NCBI GenBank assembly: GCA_964036045.1
Contig: OZ038383.1
Coordinates: 7,766,430 to 7,830,429 of the forward strand
Direction: 5' to 3'
DNA: 64,000 nucleotides
Origin: Eutreptiella sp. 'Long Island Sound 2002'
Lineage: Eukaryota > Euglenozoa > Euglenophyceae > Eutreptiales > Eutreptiaceae
Positions 19,735 through 31,081 of the stretch are shown one piece after another (positions within the stretch are counted from its first letter, which is position 1; each line of letters starts with the position of its first letter). The notes below the pieces were generated by a model that worked only from the letters and a program-made list of their open reading frames with translations, searched no databases and was not told where the DNA came from. A program made the position numbers and the translations under genes.

Positions 19735-21138
19735 ATGTCTACGACCAGAATTGAGCATGATCTCATTGGCAACTTTGACGTTCCTGCCAATGCATACTAC
19801 GGTGTGCACACAGCCAGAGCCGTGGAGAACTTCCCGATTTCTGGCGTACCCATCGGTCACTATCGCAGCTTAATCAAAGGCTTTGCGTTGGTGAAAGAGG
19901 CGGCAGCAATCGCAAACCACGCGGTGGGTGCGCTCCCGGAGGATCTCAAGAACGCAATAGTCGCAGCATGCCAAGAGGTGGCAGAGGGCAAATACGACAC
20001 GGAATTTGTTGTGGATGCGATCCAAGGCGGCGCAGGCACCAGCACCAACATGAACGCCAACGAGGTGATTGCAAATCGTGCGCTCGAGATCATGGGCCAT
20101 CCCAAGGGCGACTACAAAACACTGCATCCGCTGAACCATGTGAATATGTCCCAGTCAACGAATGACGTGTACCCCACATCGCTGAAGGTTGGCTTAATCC
20201 TTGAGCTGCGAAACCTGATTGATGCAATGGGCCAGTTGCGCCAGTCCTTTCAGAAGAAGGCGCAGGAATTCGACTCCGTCATGAAGATGGGAAGGACGCA
20301 ACTCCAGGACGCAGTGCCGATGACGCTCGGCCAGGAGTTCGCCACGTACGCGCGCATGACCAATGAAGACATAGACCGGCTGCACGACGTGATCCCACTG
20401 TTGAGCGAAATCAACCTCGGAGGCACCGCGATCGGCACGCAGCTCAACGCCCCGAAGGGATATGCGGCGCTGGCCTGCGAGCACCTGAGCAAGCTCGCGG
20501 GCATTCCGTGTGTCGATGCGGAGGACATGGTTGAGGCCACGCAGGATTCGGGGGTCTTTGTCATGGTCTCGGGGGTGCTCAAGCGGGTTGCAGTGAAGCT
20601 GTCCAAGACCGCGAACGACCTGCGGCTGCTGTCCAGTGGGCCCCGCGCGGGGCTAAACGAGATCAATCTGCCCGCGCGCCAGGCCGGGTCCTCCATCATG
20701 CCCGGCAAGGTGAACCCGGTGATCCCGGAGGTGGTCAACCAGGTCGCGTTTGCCACCATCGGCAACGACACAGTGGTCACGATGGCAGCCGAGGCGGGGC
20801 AGCTGCAGCTCAATGCCTTCGAGCCCATCATTTGCCGCGCGCTCTTCATGAGCATCACGGAGCTGACCGCTGTGTGCCGTGTGTTCGCTGAGCGCTGCAT
20901 CGATGGCATCACCGCCAACACGGAAGTTTGCCGGGAATACGTGGAGAAGTCCATTGGCTTGGTCACCGCAATCTCGCCGACCATCGGGTACGAGAACGCG
21001 ACAATGGTCGCGCAACAAGCCCAGGCCTCGGGGAAGTCGGTGCGGCAGGTGGTCGTGGACCTCATTGGGCTGCTCACCGCCGAGCAATTCGAGGAATTGC
21101 TGGGGGACGTCAACAAGTTGGCCCGCCCACTCGGATAG
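19735..21138 (+). CDS. aspA: Aspartate ammonia-lyase (aspartase), copy 3
   Basis: Aspartase of 467 residues, identical in predicted protein to copy 1, with only silent changes (for example GAGCAC to GAGCAT near the start). The substrate-binding motifs, GRTQLQDA, the GSSIMPGKVN loop (318-327, catalytic Ser319) and the conserved N294 are all present. Its 5' region, with the predicted leader exon and intron, matches copy 2, so this copy combines an unmodified enzyme with the presumed native 5' flank. Three near-identical copies imply recent amplification and possibly raised aspartate-fumarate flux or ammonia release (inference). Confidence 0.94.
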   Translation: MSTTRIEHDLIGNFDVPANAYYGVHTARAVENFPISGVPIGHYRSLIKGFALVKEAAAIANHAVGALPEDLKNAIVAACQEVAEGKYDTEFVVDAIQGGAGTSTNMNANEVIANRALEIMGHPKGDYKTLHPLNHVNMSQSTNDVYPTSLKVGLILELRNLIDAMGQLRQSFQKKAQEFDSVMKMGRTQLQDAVPMTLGQEFATYARMTNEDIDRLHDVIPLLSEINLGGTAIGTQLNAPKGYAALACEHLSKLAGIPCVDAEDMVEATQDSGVFVMVSGVLKRVAVKLSKTANDLRLLSSGPRAGLNEINLPARQAGSSIMPGKVNPVIPEVVNQVAFATIGNDTVVTMAAEAGQLQLNAFEPIICRALFMSITELTAVCRVFAERCIDGITANTEVCREYVEKSIGLVTAISPTIGYENATMVAQQAQASGKSVRQVVVDLIGLLTAEQFEELLGDVNKLARPLG

Positions 21139-24100
21139 ACCCCGCACATGTCCTTCGCCAGTCCCGATGTTGGAAAAGGCTGAAAGTCGGCGGCTCCGAG
21201 TTCTGGTAAAATCAATTGCATTGCGCTGATTCGGGGTTTAGCCTCTTCATTAGAGGGCGTATCTGCCCTGCGCACAGGCAACAGCAGTAGTAATCCTCCG
21301 TGTCAGAGATGGGGGATTGGTCGGGCGGTTTGTATCCCTCGGATTTTCGAATTTGAGGTAAGACCTGCGCTCTTTGGCCAAGCAGCGGCCGGAAGCTCGT
21401 TTTCTAGCCGCATGTCCTGCTCACCATTGTGTGGACTGCAGTCGCATTCTGACTCCACAACGACTGCCATCCATTTGACATGGCACGCTGTCCATGGTGG
21501 TCCAACTCTCCATCTCCGCCACCTGACAACGTGCCCCATGCGGATACCATAAGGTCAGGAACACTCCACGCACGCTTCGAAATGTACTTTTAGCCTCTCA
21601 TTGCCCCCTGAAAAATGTGGAAAGAGTACTTTGGAGGCTACATGACTTCACTTTCTGCCGGCCTCTGTTCGGGGATCTTGCAGGCAGCAAACTTGCCCCC
21701 ACCGCACTTGTCTGGGCACAGCTGGAGTTGCAGAGCACACTCACGCACAAACACAGGCACACGCTAGAGCACACCTGCAGCCTAATCCACATTCAATCCT
21801 CTGACTCCATTTGCTGTTGTGGTGGACGAGCGACCAAACACCCCGCTGGGTTGCAGTTGGTTTGTCCAACTTGGGTGACCGAAGAAAGATGGGTTTGCGC
21901 ATGCTGTCCATTGTTTATTGCAGGATCCTACACTTTGGCTTCTGTTTGTCATCCAGAGAACTGAGGTTTACTTGGTGTAGATGGTTCATTTCTCGGGGCC
22001 GATGCGAGTTGGATTGTCATATGACTTCAAAGTGAGAGGTCATATCAAAGTCGAATTTGTCGGCATGCGTTTACGCGTGCCCAAGAGAAGGGAGTTGTTC
22101 GTTGTCTTATTCTCGACCTCTCAGGACATGGGCCATCGCCAGATGCAGTACCCATTGGGCATTGCAAAGGCGTCATGTACACACACGTTGCCCATTTGTA
22201 CAAAAGAAACACCACGAGACACACAGCAGGTGCCTGTGGCCCTGTGTGTCCATCCGATGCGGATTCCACATTTTGTGCGTTCGTATGCAATCGGTGAATG
22301 CAACACAGACCTGTTCAAAGAAAGGTCCCAATAATTGCGAATGGGTGTCCAGCAGACGATTGCTTGTGCTGAGGAAACCAATTGCATGGTGCCCAGTGCC
22401 GTTGGATGCCTGGCCAGGAGACAGGCACGCATGAAGTGGAGCCTAAGTTCAGCTTCTTGCGAGTTTTCTTCTCTTGTCCATTCCCGTACACATGCATTTA
22501 GGTGCGCATCTGGTACAGGCTGCTGAGGTTTGTATTTCATGCTTTTGCATAACTTGTTGTTGGTGTGATTCATTCCCTGTTTGGGTTGTACGTGCTGCGT
22601 GCAAGTTCTGCAGGCTCCAGCAGCAGCCCCCCCTTCCCCTCCGAGCCCAAGCGATTTGTGCAGCAGCACGAACCATTTGTTCTCTTTCATATATTTGTCC
22701 GCACAAGTGGCCTATGCCGGTTGTGTGCAGTGTGACCTTCTGCGCACGGTTTCTGTCATTGGTGCAGACAAGAACTGCCACGGTACATGGGTGCTGCACA
22801 TCATTGTGGAATGCAATCCCAAGGGGACGCCTTTGCACGCAGTGTGCAGGCTGTGCAAGGTGTTTGTACCACCGGAAGTACTGGGACCCTGTTTCAAGCC
22901 TCAATCTGTTCTATGTATGGAGCAGTTTGGGGGTTTATGGGCAAATGAGAATGCCTCCAGAGACGGGGATGAGTTGCGTTGTGGTGCATTTTGTTGTGCT
23001 TTCGGGAGGTCATGGTTTTCGTGGGTCCATACGGGAACAAATTTGCATGCAATGGCCATGCAGTGCGCACGCAGTGCCTCGTTGTCCCCCAAGTGTCTGC
23101 TTCAAGGTCAGGAATTGCCAGAGTCACCACAAGAATTTTGCCTGGCGGCTGTGGCTACAGCAGTCAATACAACGGTACACAATCTGTTTGGTTTGTCGAA
23201 CCCAGGTTCTTTGGGAGCAACTTGGCCTCACGTGTGAATGTGATCCAAACCTGACGAATGGGTGCTCGTGTGGTGCATGCTTTGCATTGCATACAAACAC
23301 CGACAAGGGACCGTCCCTAACAGCATCGTTGTTAGGATCCCATTCATCCTGTGATTGCCGATGCTGGGCATCGGGGGTACCTTGGGACATGTTCGTCAGG
23401 CAAGTTGGGAGGAGTGTGAGTGTTGTTTTGAGGCCTGTGGATTGCATGAGGTTCCTGGTAAGCACATGCCTCCCGCTAGGACGTGTGCCTGGGGATAGGC
23501 TTCGTCCGATCTATGTGGGGGATACTGTGATGCTGGGGGGATAGTGTGACTAGGGGTTCTGGTATGGAGCAAGTGGGTCAGTGTCAGCAGTTCATGCCAC
23601 TGCCATGGGTTGTTCCGACGTCAACTGTACACACGCAAATTGTAGCAATACATCTCCGCTGGTGCTTACTTTCAAAAACTCAAGAACGAAGGCATGTGTG
23701 CGAACACGTACCCTGCTCAATGTTCACATGTGAAACAGAACTAATAGTTAATACAAAGACATGTGAAACAGCACTTGTGCTAGGAGGCAGATTGTCCAGA
23801 GGCTATAAGCGTAGATTGATTGTTCAGCACCAGCAGGATGGTGGAAGTTTGATTCTTGGTCCTGCCTCATGTCTTTTGGGCTCAGCATGGCGCTTGTTGA
23901 AAGATGGGCTCGAAACATGGCGTTTTGCCCTTTACTGGGAGAAGGAATCGCAATTTGACGTGTGGCAACACTTCATGCAGTAATGTGCAAAGGTGGCAGA
24001 GGTTGCAGACTCAGCAAGTAAGTTGCTCATGTGTGGCAAAGCGGTTTTGTTATCGGCGATTTGGTGTGGTGGTGCAGGTAGTTGGGCATGCTTTTGTAGA

Positions 24101-24499
24101 GAGTGGAGGTCTTTTCCTCCTACCATTTACTATTTTGGTACAGTGTTTTAAAAAATTCATGCATTTGCCCTACGCTGGAACCAACCCCTCAGTACCTCCA
24201 CCTGCAGTGAGACCTTTACTGTCTAGAGCAATCTTTACTGGTCGCCATAGGCTAGGTGCCTCAATTTTTCTAGGATACATTGGCATTTGCACATTGCAGT
24301 TTACTTATCAGTGTTTTAGCATTGTGGCGCATGTCTTTGATGTTTGTAGCCCATAAAGTGGCATCAACCACGGCTGGCATGGTGATGTCTTGGCCACCCG
24401 TGATGTCTTGGCCACCCTCCCACAAGGCCATCTTGACACCTCTGAGATGTGTGTGGTCTTTGTGGAGAAGTGGGCACTTCCAAGAAGACAAAAAAGGGT

Positions 24500-24754
24500 C
24501 CATCCCTCCGCCTTGCACCAAGCTGCTTTTCTCCCCGTAGGGCAGCGAGAGACCGGCCTCCATCACCACCAATATCATCAATCTTTGATAGATCTGTTTT
24601 GCATATACCAGGCCTCGAGTGCTTATTTTATGGCATTTGGCACAATTTTGTCTGTGGAGGCAGGTCCGTTACCCCCCAGATGGATAGTGCAAACACATTG
24701 CATCTCATGTTTGGAAGCCTACTGATGCAAGCAACTCAATTGCCACGCAAGAAG
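24500..24754. other. Sequence after the end of the array
   Basis: Unrelated to U1 and U2 beyond the breakpoint at 24,499. No gene recognised. Confidence 0.5.
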
Positions 24755-24900
24755 ATGGAGGGAATGAGGTTGAGGTTTGTGCATTGTGCCGCCAGAAGCA
24801 CACCACCAGGCTTTGTGGTGACATCGACCCACACACTTGTGGGGACAAAACTCTTTATTACGCACAACACATCTCACATTTGCTGAACAAGGGAAAACTG
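24755..24900 (+). pseudogene. Repeat-encoded Cys/His finger, internally deleted
   Basis: The frame reads EVCALCRQKHTTRLCGD, then IDPHTCGDKTLYYAQH. Compared with 2,291-2,420 it lacks the central CNERYCAEC part, a clean in-frame loss. It is followed directly by a diverged copy of the unit head. Confidence 0.5.
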
Positions 24901-25410
24901 GTCTTTTCATGCTAGACAAGCAGGGTTAAGTGGTACAGGTTCTTGGGTTTTAGATGTTTTGGTGTTCAGCCCAAGTCCTGACAGACTCTCCCATTCCATG
25001 TCCCATGGAGTTAGATTTTTTTGTGTTTTCCTAGTTGTTGCCACTATATCCGGATTCTCAGATCTCCGCCAACTTGCCACCACCCTCATCCGTTTTGTGA
25101 TCCATCCCCACCATCACGGTTCTTTCAACGTTTTACAGCAAGGGGCTCTTCAACAAAGCACCCCACCCCTGAAAAAGCAACCTGTTTTCAGTCTGAGGGT
25201 CTCGGGTCCCATTCCAAAAACTCATCGGGCATGATTTCTGCCTCACAAAATATGGATTGCACAAGGTATTCGACCCTGATTGTGACCTTTTGAGGTATGA
25301 CGCGCAACGGCGGCTCGGATAGAAATAGGGGTACCGAATTGCTGCTATGCTGCCAAACAGTAGCCCTTTTGGGGCCCCTGAACACTATCAGCGCAAGGGA
25401 GATGGGGAGG
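24880..25410 (+). repeat. Diverged copy of the unit head and U1 flank
   Basis: From about 24,885 the sequence follows the head of the units (aagggaaaa..., CATGCTAGACAAGCAGGGT, CCCAAGTCCTGACAGACTC). From about 25,195 it resembles 4,150-4,360. Divergence is much greater than among U1-U3, so this is an older relative of the repeat. A finger fragment followed by the head is the reverse of the order in U1. Confidence 0.6.
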
Positions 25411-25992
25411 GGTGGGGCTAACACCCTCCCCCCCCTTGATTAGTATCCCCCCCCCCCTCCATTGATTCGTATGCCCCCCTGATTAGTATCCACGGCAGGA
25501 GGGCATGGGAACCGTCACTTGGAGTTCCATCTTTGATTAGGAGGTTGGATATTGAGCTTCTGTTGTGTGTGCACTGGTTGGACAAGGCAGAAGTACTGGT
25601 GCATTGCTGTGTTAGGTTGGTTTTGGGGGGTCTCATCACAGGAGGCCTTTTTTTCTGGGGCGGGGTCTAGCCAGGGGGCTCCAGTGACCCCGCCCTCCCT
25701 TCCCTAAAGCGAACGTCCCACCAACTGTGAAATCCGTGTGCTCGAGGTCCTGCGTGCTCGGGGGACGGAGGGGGGGATTTTGGAGGTTGCCTGAGCACTA
25801 CAGAAAAGGGACGAAAAGGGATGGTGACGGGACCAAAACCTCTGGGAGCTCCGCAGGGTGTTCTGGCAGAGGTTCTGGGCGCTGCTACAGCAAGGCCAAA
25901 AGGGGTGTGGCGGTGGACGGCTGCGTTGCAATGGCAGGGGCAATGGAAGAAGGCCCACTTCGCTGTTCAGCCTCAGCGCTTTCTTGGACACA

Positions 25993-26832
25993 ATGACCCT
26001 GCGCATGCGGAGATTCGCCGTCTATGGTACCCTGTACAGAGCACCAGACCAGGACGCTGTCGTGGTTCTAGAGCAAGAGGGGGATGGTCCGCGGCCACAA
26101 AGCCTCTCCCCCAAATGCCAGAGGCTGGGCCGAGATCCGCTTGAGCCCAGACGGGCCTCCTGTGCCAAGCGTGGCCCCACCTTCTCATTCCTGAAATCTG
26201 CCTTCCGGAAGAACAAAGTGATGGACTTCTGGAGTGACCCCACCCAACCCTCGGATTGGTCTGACGAGGAGGACTCGCAGAATGGCACGTCGTGGGATTT
26301 CTCATGGAGCGCCATGAGTCAGACCTCCTCCGATGCCAGTCTGGATGCCCGGAGACCCTCCGGGGCAGAGACTCCAAGAGTGTCTAGGGTGCTGCTCAAC
26401 GACGACGACTGTGGCAATCCCCTGAGGGAGGCCAAGGACGAAATCGACGGCCACACGGGCATTTCGGTGGGCATGCCCAAGCGCCAATCAAGCGTGGTGT
26501 CCCCCATATGCCAGGACTTCGAGTTCGGCGTCCCCGGGAGCGCATCGGACAACTTGGTGTCGGTGCTGTCCTTCACTGACCTGGAAGTGGAGTCCAGACG
26601 CCCCAGGCGCCATTCTTTGCTCAGGTCGAAGAGCATCTGCGGCAGCCCTTCAAGCAGCTGCATGAGACCGCCACCTTCCCCCATGTCCAGTCTGCGCCGC
26701 AAATCTGTGGCAACCTCCAATCCGCGCCGCAAGTCTGTGTCGTGGGGCCCCACAATGGACCTTGTGGAGGGGGCAGCAAGCCGCAAAGCGCTCCAAAGGG
26801 ACGGGATCCCCATGCTTCCAAGGCTGTTGTAG
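25993..26832 (+). CDS. Ser/Arg-rich disordered phosphoprotein with KSVSW motif
   Basis: I do not recognise a named family. The 279-residue product starts at ATG 25,993 (context ACAATGA, A at -3). The frame is open further upstream, but that part is Gly/Arg low complexity and looks like leader. The protein is hydrophilic, with an acidic patch WSDEEDSQ (89-96, a casein-kinase-2-like site), basophilic kinase sites RRHS (205-208), RSKS (211-214), RRKS (235-238) and RRKS (245-248), and a final KSVSW (247-251). KSVSW fits the [KR]-x-[VI]-x-[FW] docking motif for protein phosphatase 1. Serines inside and beside the motif could toggle docking. It ends at TAG 26,830. No membrane segment or signal peptide is seen. 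The antisense frame is also open but has no domain. It could be one exon of a larger gene. Confidence 0.6.
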   Translation: MTLRMRRFAVYGTLYRAPDQDAVVVLEQEGDGPRPQSLSPKCQRLGRDPLEPRRASCAKRGPTFSFLKSAFRKNKVMDFWSDPTQPSDWSDEEDSQNGTSWDFSWSAMSQTSSDASLDARRPSGAETPRVSRVLLNDDDCGNPLREAKDEIDGHTGISVGMPKRQSSVVSPICQDFEFGVPGSASDNLVSVLSFTDLEVESRRPRRHSLLRSKSICGSPSSSCMRPPPSPMSSLRRKSVATSNPRRKSVSWGPTMDLVEGAASRKALQRDGIPMLPRLL

Positions 26833-29100
26833 CCCCCCAAGTCCCACACGGGCTGATGTAGGGCTATTGGGGTGCCAATCCCCCTGCCACAGATACTTGA
26901 CAACACACAAAAACAGTTCTGCTGGCTTAGGGTCCAGCTGAGTGTCAGATTCAGATGGCGAGCCAGATGGAAGTGCAGGCTGTTCCTTCGACTCCTTTTG
27001 GCGCCAGACGGCGGTTCTCCCTCCATATGCAGTTTGAGCTCTCGCTCCTGCCCGGTGTTACGTTCGAAGCCCGCGTCTGCGGTGGCTCCTCCTGCCCCTT
27101 TTTTTTTCTGCACCTGTGCTGGCCCAAGTGATCAGCTTCTCAGTCTCCTTCACTGACAGCTGCGCCTCTCACCGCCGTGCAGCATGTGGTACCTGCAAGC
27201 GCTTGAAGCACACCCCGGAGGATGACTGCTCTCGCGGCCACCGTTTTCCAGGTTATTGGGAGCACTGGCCTCGGCTGGCAAAATGCGAAACGCGTGCCCT
27301 GGCCATGCCAAGCATCACAGGGGGCTTCGCCATGGCTGTTCTGCCTGCATCCCCGACACACTGAGGCTCCGCCGGCTCCCACGACGAGGATCAGGCTAGT
27401 GCTCAGTGTGGTGGACACCCTACCCTGGGGTGGGTGGGTCAGAGGCCAGAAAAAAACAGTTTGTGGCCAAAAGAGGGGTTGGTGTGTGTAGAATTGGCCT
27501 CAGATTTCCGGCCTCTTCCATAAAATTTGTTTTTCTCCTGATTCTGTGGGTGGGTGGGTGGGTGGGTGGGTGGGCCGGTCGGCTGCGGCTGGCCAGGGCT
27601 CCAAACGACCCCACCCCCTCCCCCGAGGGCCACTAAGCAATCGCCTGACCAAGACGGGGGGCCATTCTGGGGAAGCGCGCTATGCCCCCTCCCCCCCTCG
27701 ACCTAGTGGCCGCTGGGCCGGGCAAGCAAGCTCGTCGCTCTACCCCCCAATAGCGGCGCCCATTGAGTCCCCATGTCTCCACCCTCACGCCGGTGCACGC
27801 CGAAGACTCTCGTCCTCGGACGCTGGCACCCGCACTCTCCACATCCCCTTCCCCCCCCCCCGTCCCCCCTGTCTCATCCCAACCCCCCAACAGGCACATC
27901 ACACATGGCTTTGCACGTCGCATCCCCTTCTGCACTTGCGCACGCGTTTGCTGCTGTTCAGCGGCATGGGCGGTATTGAATCCAGTGTATCCTCCAGCCT
28001 CTGCCGGTCAGATGTCTTGATATGAAGGCCCACAGCCATCAGCCCTACGTATGCGGCCTGTGCTCATGCTGGGCCCACAAAACCAGGAGGGGGGTGAGGG
28101 GGGCAGTACCGAGGGCTTGCTGGGCATCCAGCAGGCATGATGCCCTGAGATGGTGCAAAACCCTCCCCGCCCCCGTGCACAAGCACGGCCTGGGTCAGGG
28201 ACAGCGACGGTCAGACGGAGACCTGATGCATGGACCAGACGCTTGTGCACGCGACCCCTACCGTGACATGCGACGGCCATACCAGGTACAGCCACGTTGG
28301 CCATGGAAGCCAGTCACATCCAATAAAAATAGACGTCACCAGACAACTGAATGTGACCGCCCATTGGCAGGAGGCAGGGGCCGCTGGTCACCCACAATAC
28401 ACACATACCCCTGCCGGTGGTGGTGTGCAGAAGACTGAGTTTACCGGCGCTGGCGTAGCACGGTGGTGTGCAGCACGGCTGTGCTTATGACCGTGTGTGT
28501 ACACCGGGTGTCTCGTCAGATCTGTTCATAGCATCTGGGATCTGGCCCCAAAGGGACGGAGCAGCTGCATTTGGAGAAGGCTATGCACTGGTCCCGCTCT
28601 GAGTGCCCGATTCCCTTGGAACGCATCCCGGCTTTTCTATTCCTTTATGATTGCCCCCCCCCCCCCCCATCTGCACCCATATTCTTGCAGGGCCTCGCCT
28701 CCCCTCCCCCCATCCAAATGTATAGGCCTGCAGAGCCCAGCCGATGGCAGCCAAAATAGCGGGAGTGCCCCCGCACAGAGATCAACGCAGTCCGGACCCC
28801 AGTCCCATGCACCGTGCGATGGTGCACAGCGTGACCTCGCCCAGAGGTGATGATAAAATTGCAGGCGGCCATGGTCGAGCGAAGAAAGCAGCCTGAGGCT
28901 GCAGAGTGGGAGCCCCCTGCTCTGTCGGCATCAAGGCTGGCTTCTCTTGCGCCGCGATTACCCCTGCACAGAGCACACCATTTGTGCAGCCAATCCCCTT
29001 ATCATTTGAGCAATAATGCCCGAGATTGTCTGGGGCGGCGTCATTCAGTCTACCTTGACGGACCACCACTGTTCCCAGATGCTGCCATATCACATGTCTC
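26833..29100. other. GC-rich region with no recognisable gene
   Basis: Overlapping frames of 60-160 codons on both strands reflect high GC and lack domains. The region contains the TGGG microsatellite, several C runs (27,847-27,860; 28,658-28,669) and the ATG-rich surroundings of 28,850. Nothing else is supported. Confidence 0.5.
27547..27574. repeat. (TGGG)7 microsatellite
   Basis: Seven uninterrupted TGGG units. G-rich, so quadruplex-capable on the plus strand. Confidence 0.9.
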
Positions 29101-29563
29101 GGCAGTTCTTTGAGGTGGATTTCAGATTTTCAGGTACTTTTTTTTATAAGCGGCTGCAACAACAGCGCCCACTCCAGCAAAGAAATGGGTCATCGAACGC
29201 CGCCAACCATTCTGTTTTCCAGGTGTGCACTGAGTGTCCTGGCGGCCCTTGAAGGGCACCAGGTGCATGTTGTGGCTCCGCTGGCTGTGGGGACATGTGC
29301 GGTGGGAGGGATGTACCCCCCGTGGGAAAAGACAGTCGACTTGTGCCCCCTGTGTGATGCATGCCATGGCAGCACAGTCCATTTGCGCCTCATCCAATGC
29401 CCTGCCTGGAAGCTGATCTTCCGGAAAGTCTGGCTCAGTAACTCGGGGACTGAATATGCCACTTCCTGGTGTGACCAGGCAACGCATGAAGACCTTGTCC
29501 ATTGTCTGGCATGTCCACAATTGCCTGCGAAACAGTGACATACCCTCTGAGGAGCAGGGAGTG

Positions 29564-29690
29564 TCTGCGGCCCATATCCGCCAGCAAGTCGGCCTTTTCA
29601 TCGCCGCTCACTCCGATGTGGGAGTTGCCGACACCGATGGTGATATGGTACATGCTCGCGTAGAGCAGGCTGCAGTGGTCAAGGAAGGCC
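29564..29690 (-). mobile_element. Retroelement RNase H fragment
   Basis: The minus-strand frame reads SLLYASMYHITIGVGNSH, then IGVSGDEKADLLADMGRR. The H-x-G-V-S-G-D-E-K-A-D-x-L-A pattern is the C-terminal motif of RNase H domains in non-LTR retrotransposons (compare the usual HSGIxGNExAD). A stop lies 23 codons upstream of GDEKAD and no reverse transcriptase is seen nearby, so only a fragment remains. Confidence 0.55.
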
Positions 29691-29935
29691 GTCTACGAAG
29701 GATTGAGGGATCCGCAAGCGAGAGATATGTGAACTACAGTCCGACCCGGAATCTGGTTTGGAGGCTTTCCCTCTGTGGACAGAAGCCGGAGGAGTAGGAG
29801 ACCAAGGTACACCCCTGCCTGATCTGTCAGCGGGACACAAGGCAGCACTGCAGCCCCCCCTACACCACGGATGGCACATAGGGGGAATGTTTGCCCGGCG
29901 CGCACTCGGCACGCGCCCTGCGCGCTACCTTTCTA

Positions 29936-30526
29936 TTAACTATCCCGACGTGCCCTATACCATGCGTGCACGTCATTATAAAATTGTTGGCGGGCTGTCA
30001 AAGTGCCATTCTTTCTTCCAATGAATAACACAATGACATGGATCCGGCCTTTATAAGCACCATCATGGCCCCCAACTTCGAAACCAAAGAAATCACCTCG
30101 GGTACGAGAAGGTCCATACCCATCCCGAATCAAAACATCTGCTGATGTCCCGGGGGCCAAGGGGCAAATCCATATAATGTTGCCCAACATATCAACGGCA
30201 ACAGTCCACCGGTGGGGCACGGGTCACAAAAGATGCCGGCGCACTAACGTTCCCCCATAACGGCACACCGCAACCGGAAGAAGTGACACCCACTCCCAAG
30301 CGCCACTGCGGGGTGGGGACAGGCAGCGGCATCTGCGCAGGTATGTTGCACCCCACGCTGTTCCCCTCCCCACCATGCTTCGGAGTACCAGTCGCATGCA
30401 ATCGCGGAGTACGAACAGCTGGCCAAAATCCTCATGCAACACCGGCGCTGGGATATAGAGGTAGGGAGTCGCTTCCTCAGGAACACAGAAGGCTCTCTTC
30501 TGCAGCAGTTTTACAAGTGCATGCAA
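29936..30526 (-). mobile_element. Harbinger-like (DDE_Tnp_4) transposase fragment
   Basis: On the minus strand, 30,220-29,936 reads WTVAVDMLGNIIWICPLAPG, then SADVLIRD, GGHDGAYKGRIHV and NGTLTARQQFYNDVHAWYR. The order (short beta strands with PG-x-x-AD, a D-GAY motif, then LT-x-x-Q-x-x-YN-x-x-H-x-x-YR) matches HARBI1-like nucleases, where the last catalytic Glu would follow R-x-x-x-E. That part is missing, because the frame ends at ARRDS. The same frame continues upstream to 30,526 across a single TGA. It is a broken, non-functional copy. Confidence 0.55.
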
Positions 30527-30849
30527 CAGTGTTTCACAACCCTACCCCGCCCCCTTTGCGTAGTAATCGCCCTTGCATAGTACGCGAGGGGGCGAGGGAA
30601 CCGTTACTTTCTGTTTTGCAAATTTACTCAGAAGTTCGGATACTGGGCTTCTCCTGTGCGTTTGTTGGCTGGACAAGGTGGTATTATTGGTGCATTGCTG
30701 TGTACGTCAGATTTCTTGCATCCAATGCACTCCACCGTACCCTGTATCATGCAGAACACTTCAGTCTCGCAATTTCAGCAATGGATGTTGATCATATTGA
30801 CACGTACCCAGCTGGTGCTGTTCTCGGCTGTATTGTGCCTGCCAAGATT

Positions 30850-31081
30850 GTGCTTGCCACAGGGGCTGGAGCCCACTGCCAAGCCCCCTGCTCCCAAAGC
30901 TGCCAAGCCTGGTGCCAAACCCTCAACTAAGAGTGCAGCCAAACCTGCTGCCCAGGTGGCAGCCAAGTCTGCTGCTGGAGAGCCCATTCCTGTGGGCCCG
31001 GTTGAGCATGTGCAGCTCTTCAGAGTCAAATACTCCCGCCAGAAAAAAAGGCACACAGAGCCTGTTTCTGAGAAGAGCTGA
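30850..31081 (+). pseudogene. Lys/Pro/Ala-rich tail of repeat-encoded protein
   Basis: The frame reads GLEPTAKPPAPKAAKPGAKP, then VEHVQLFRVKYSRQKKRH, and stops at 31,081. It parallels the tail at 2,870-2,990 (KPEAKPAPKVAPKG, KHVQLFKMRRK). The Lys/Ala/Pro repeats resemble a linker-histone-like basic tail. The upstream SH3-like part is not recognisable here. Confidence 0.45.

Larger units (their letters stand above)
18505..24499 (+). repeat. Tandem unit U3 (aspartase-bearing)
   Basis: Third direct unit. It matches U2 with only scattered single-base differences and small indels (for example a 3-bp difference near 14,443) until about 24,499. There the shared run ending in aaaaaagggt is followed by unrelated sequence. 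U3 lacks the 1.5-kb insertion seen in U2, so it preserves the uninterrupted junction at about 18,910. Confidence 0.9.
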
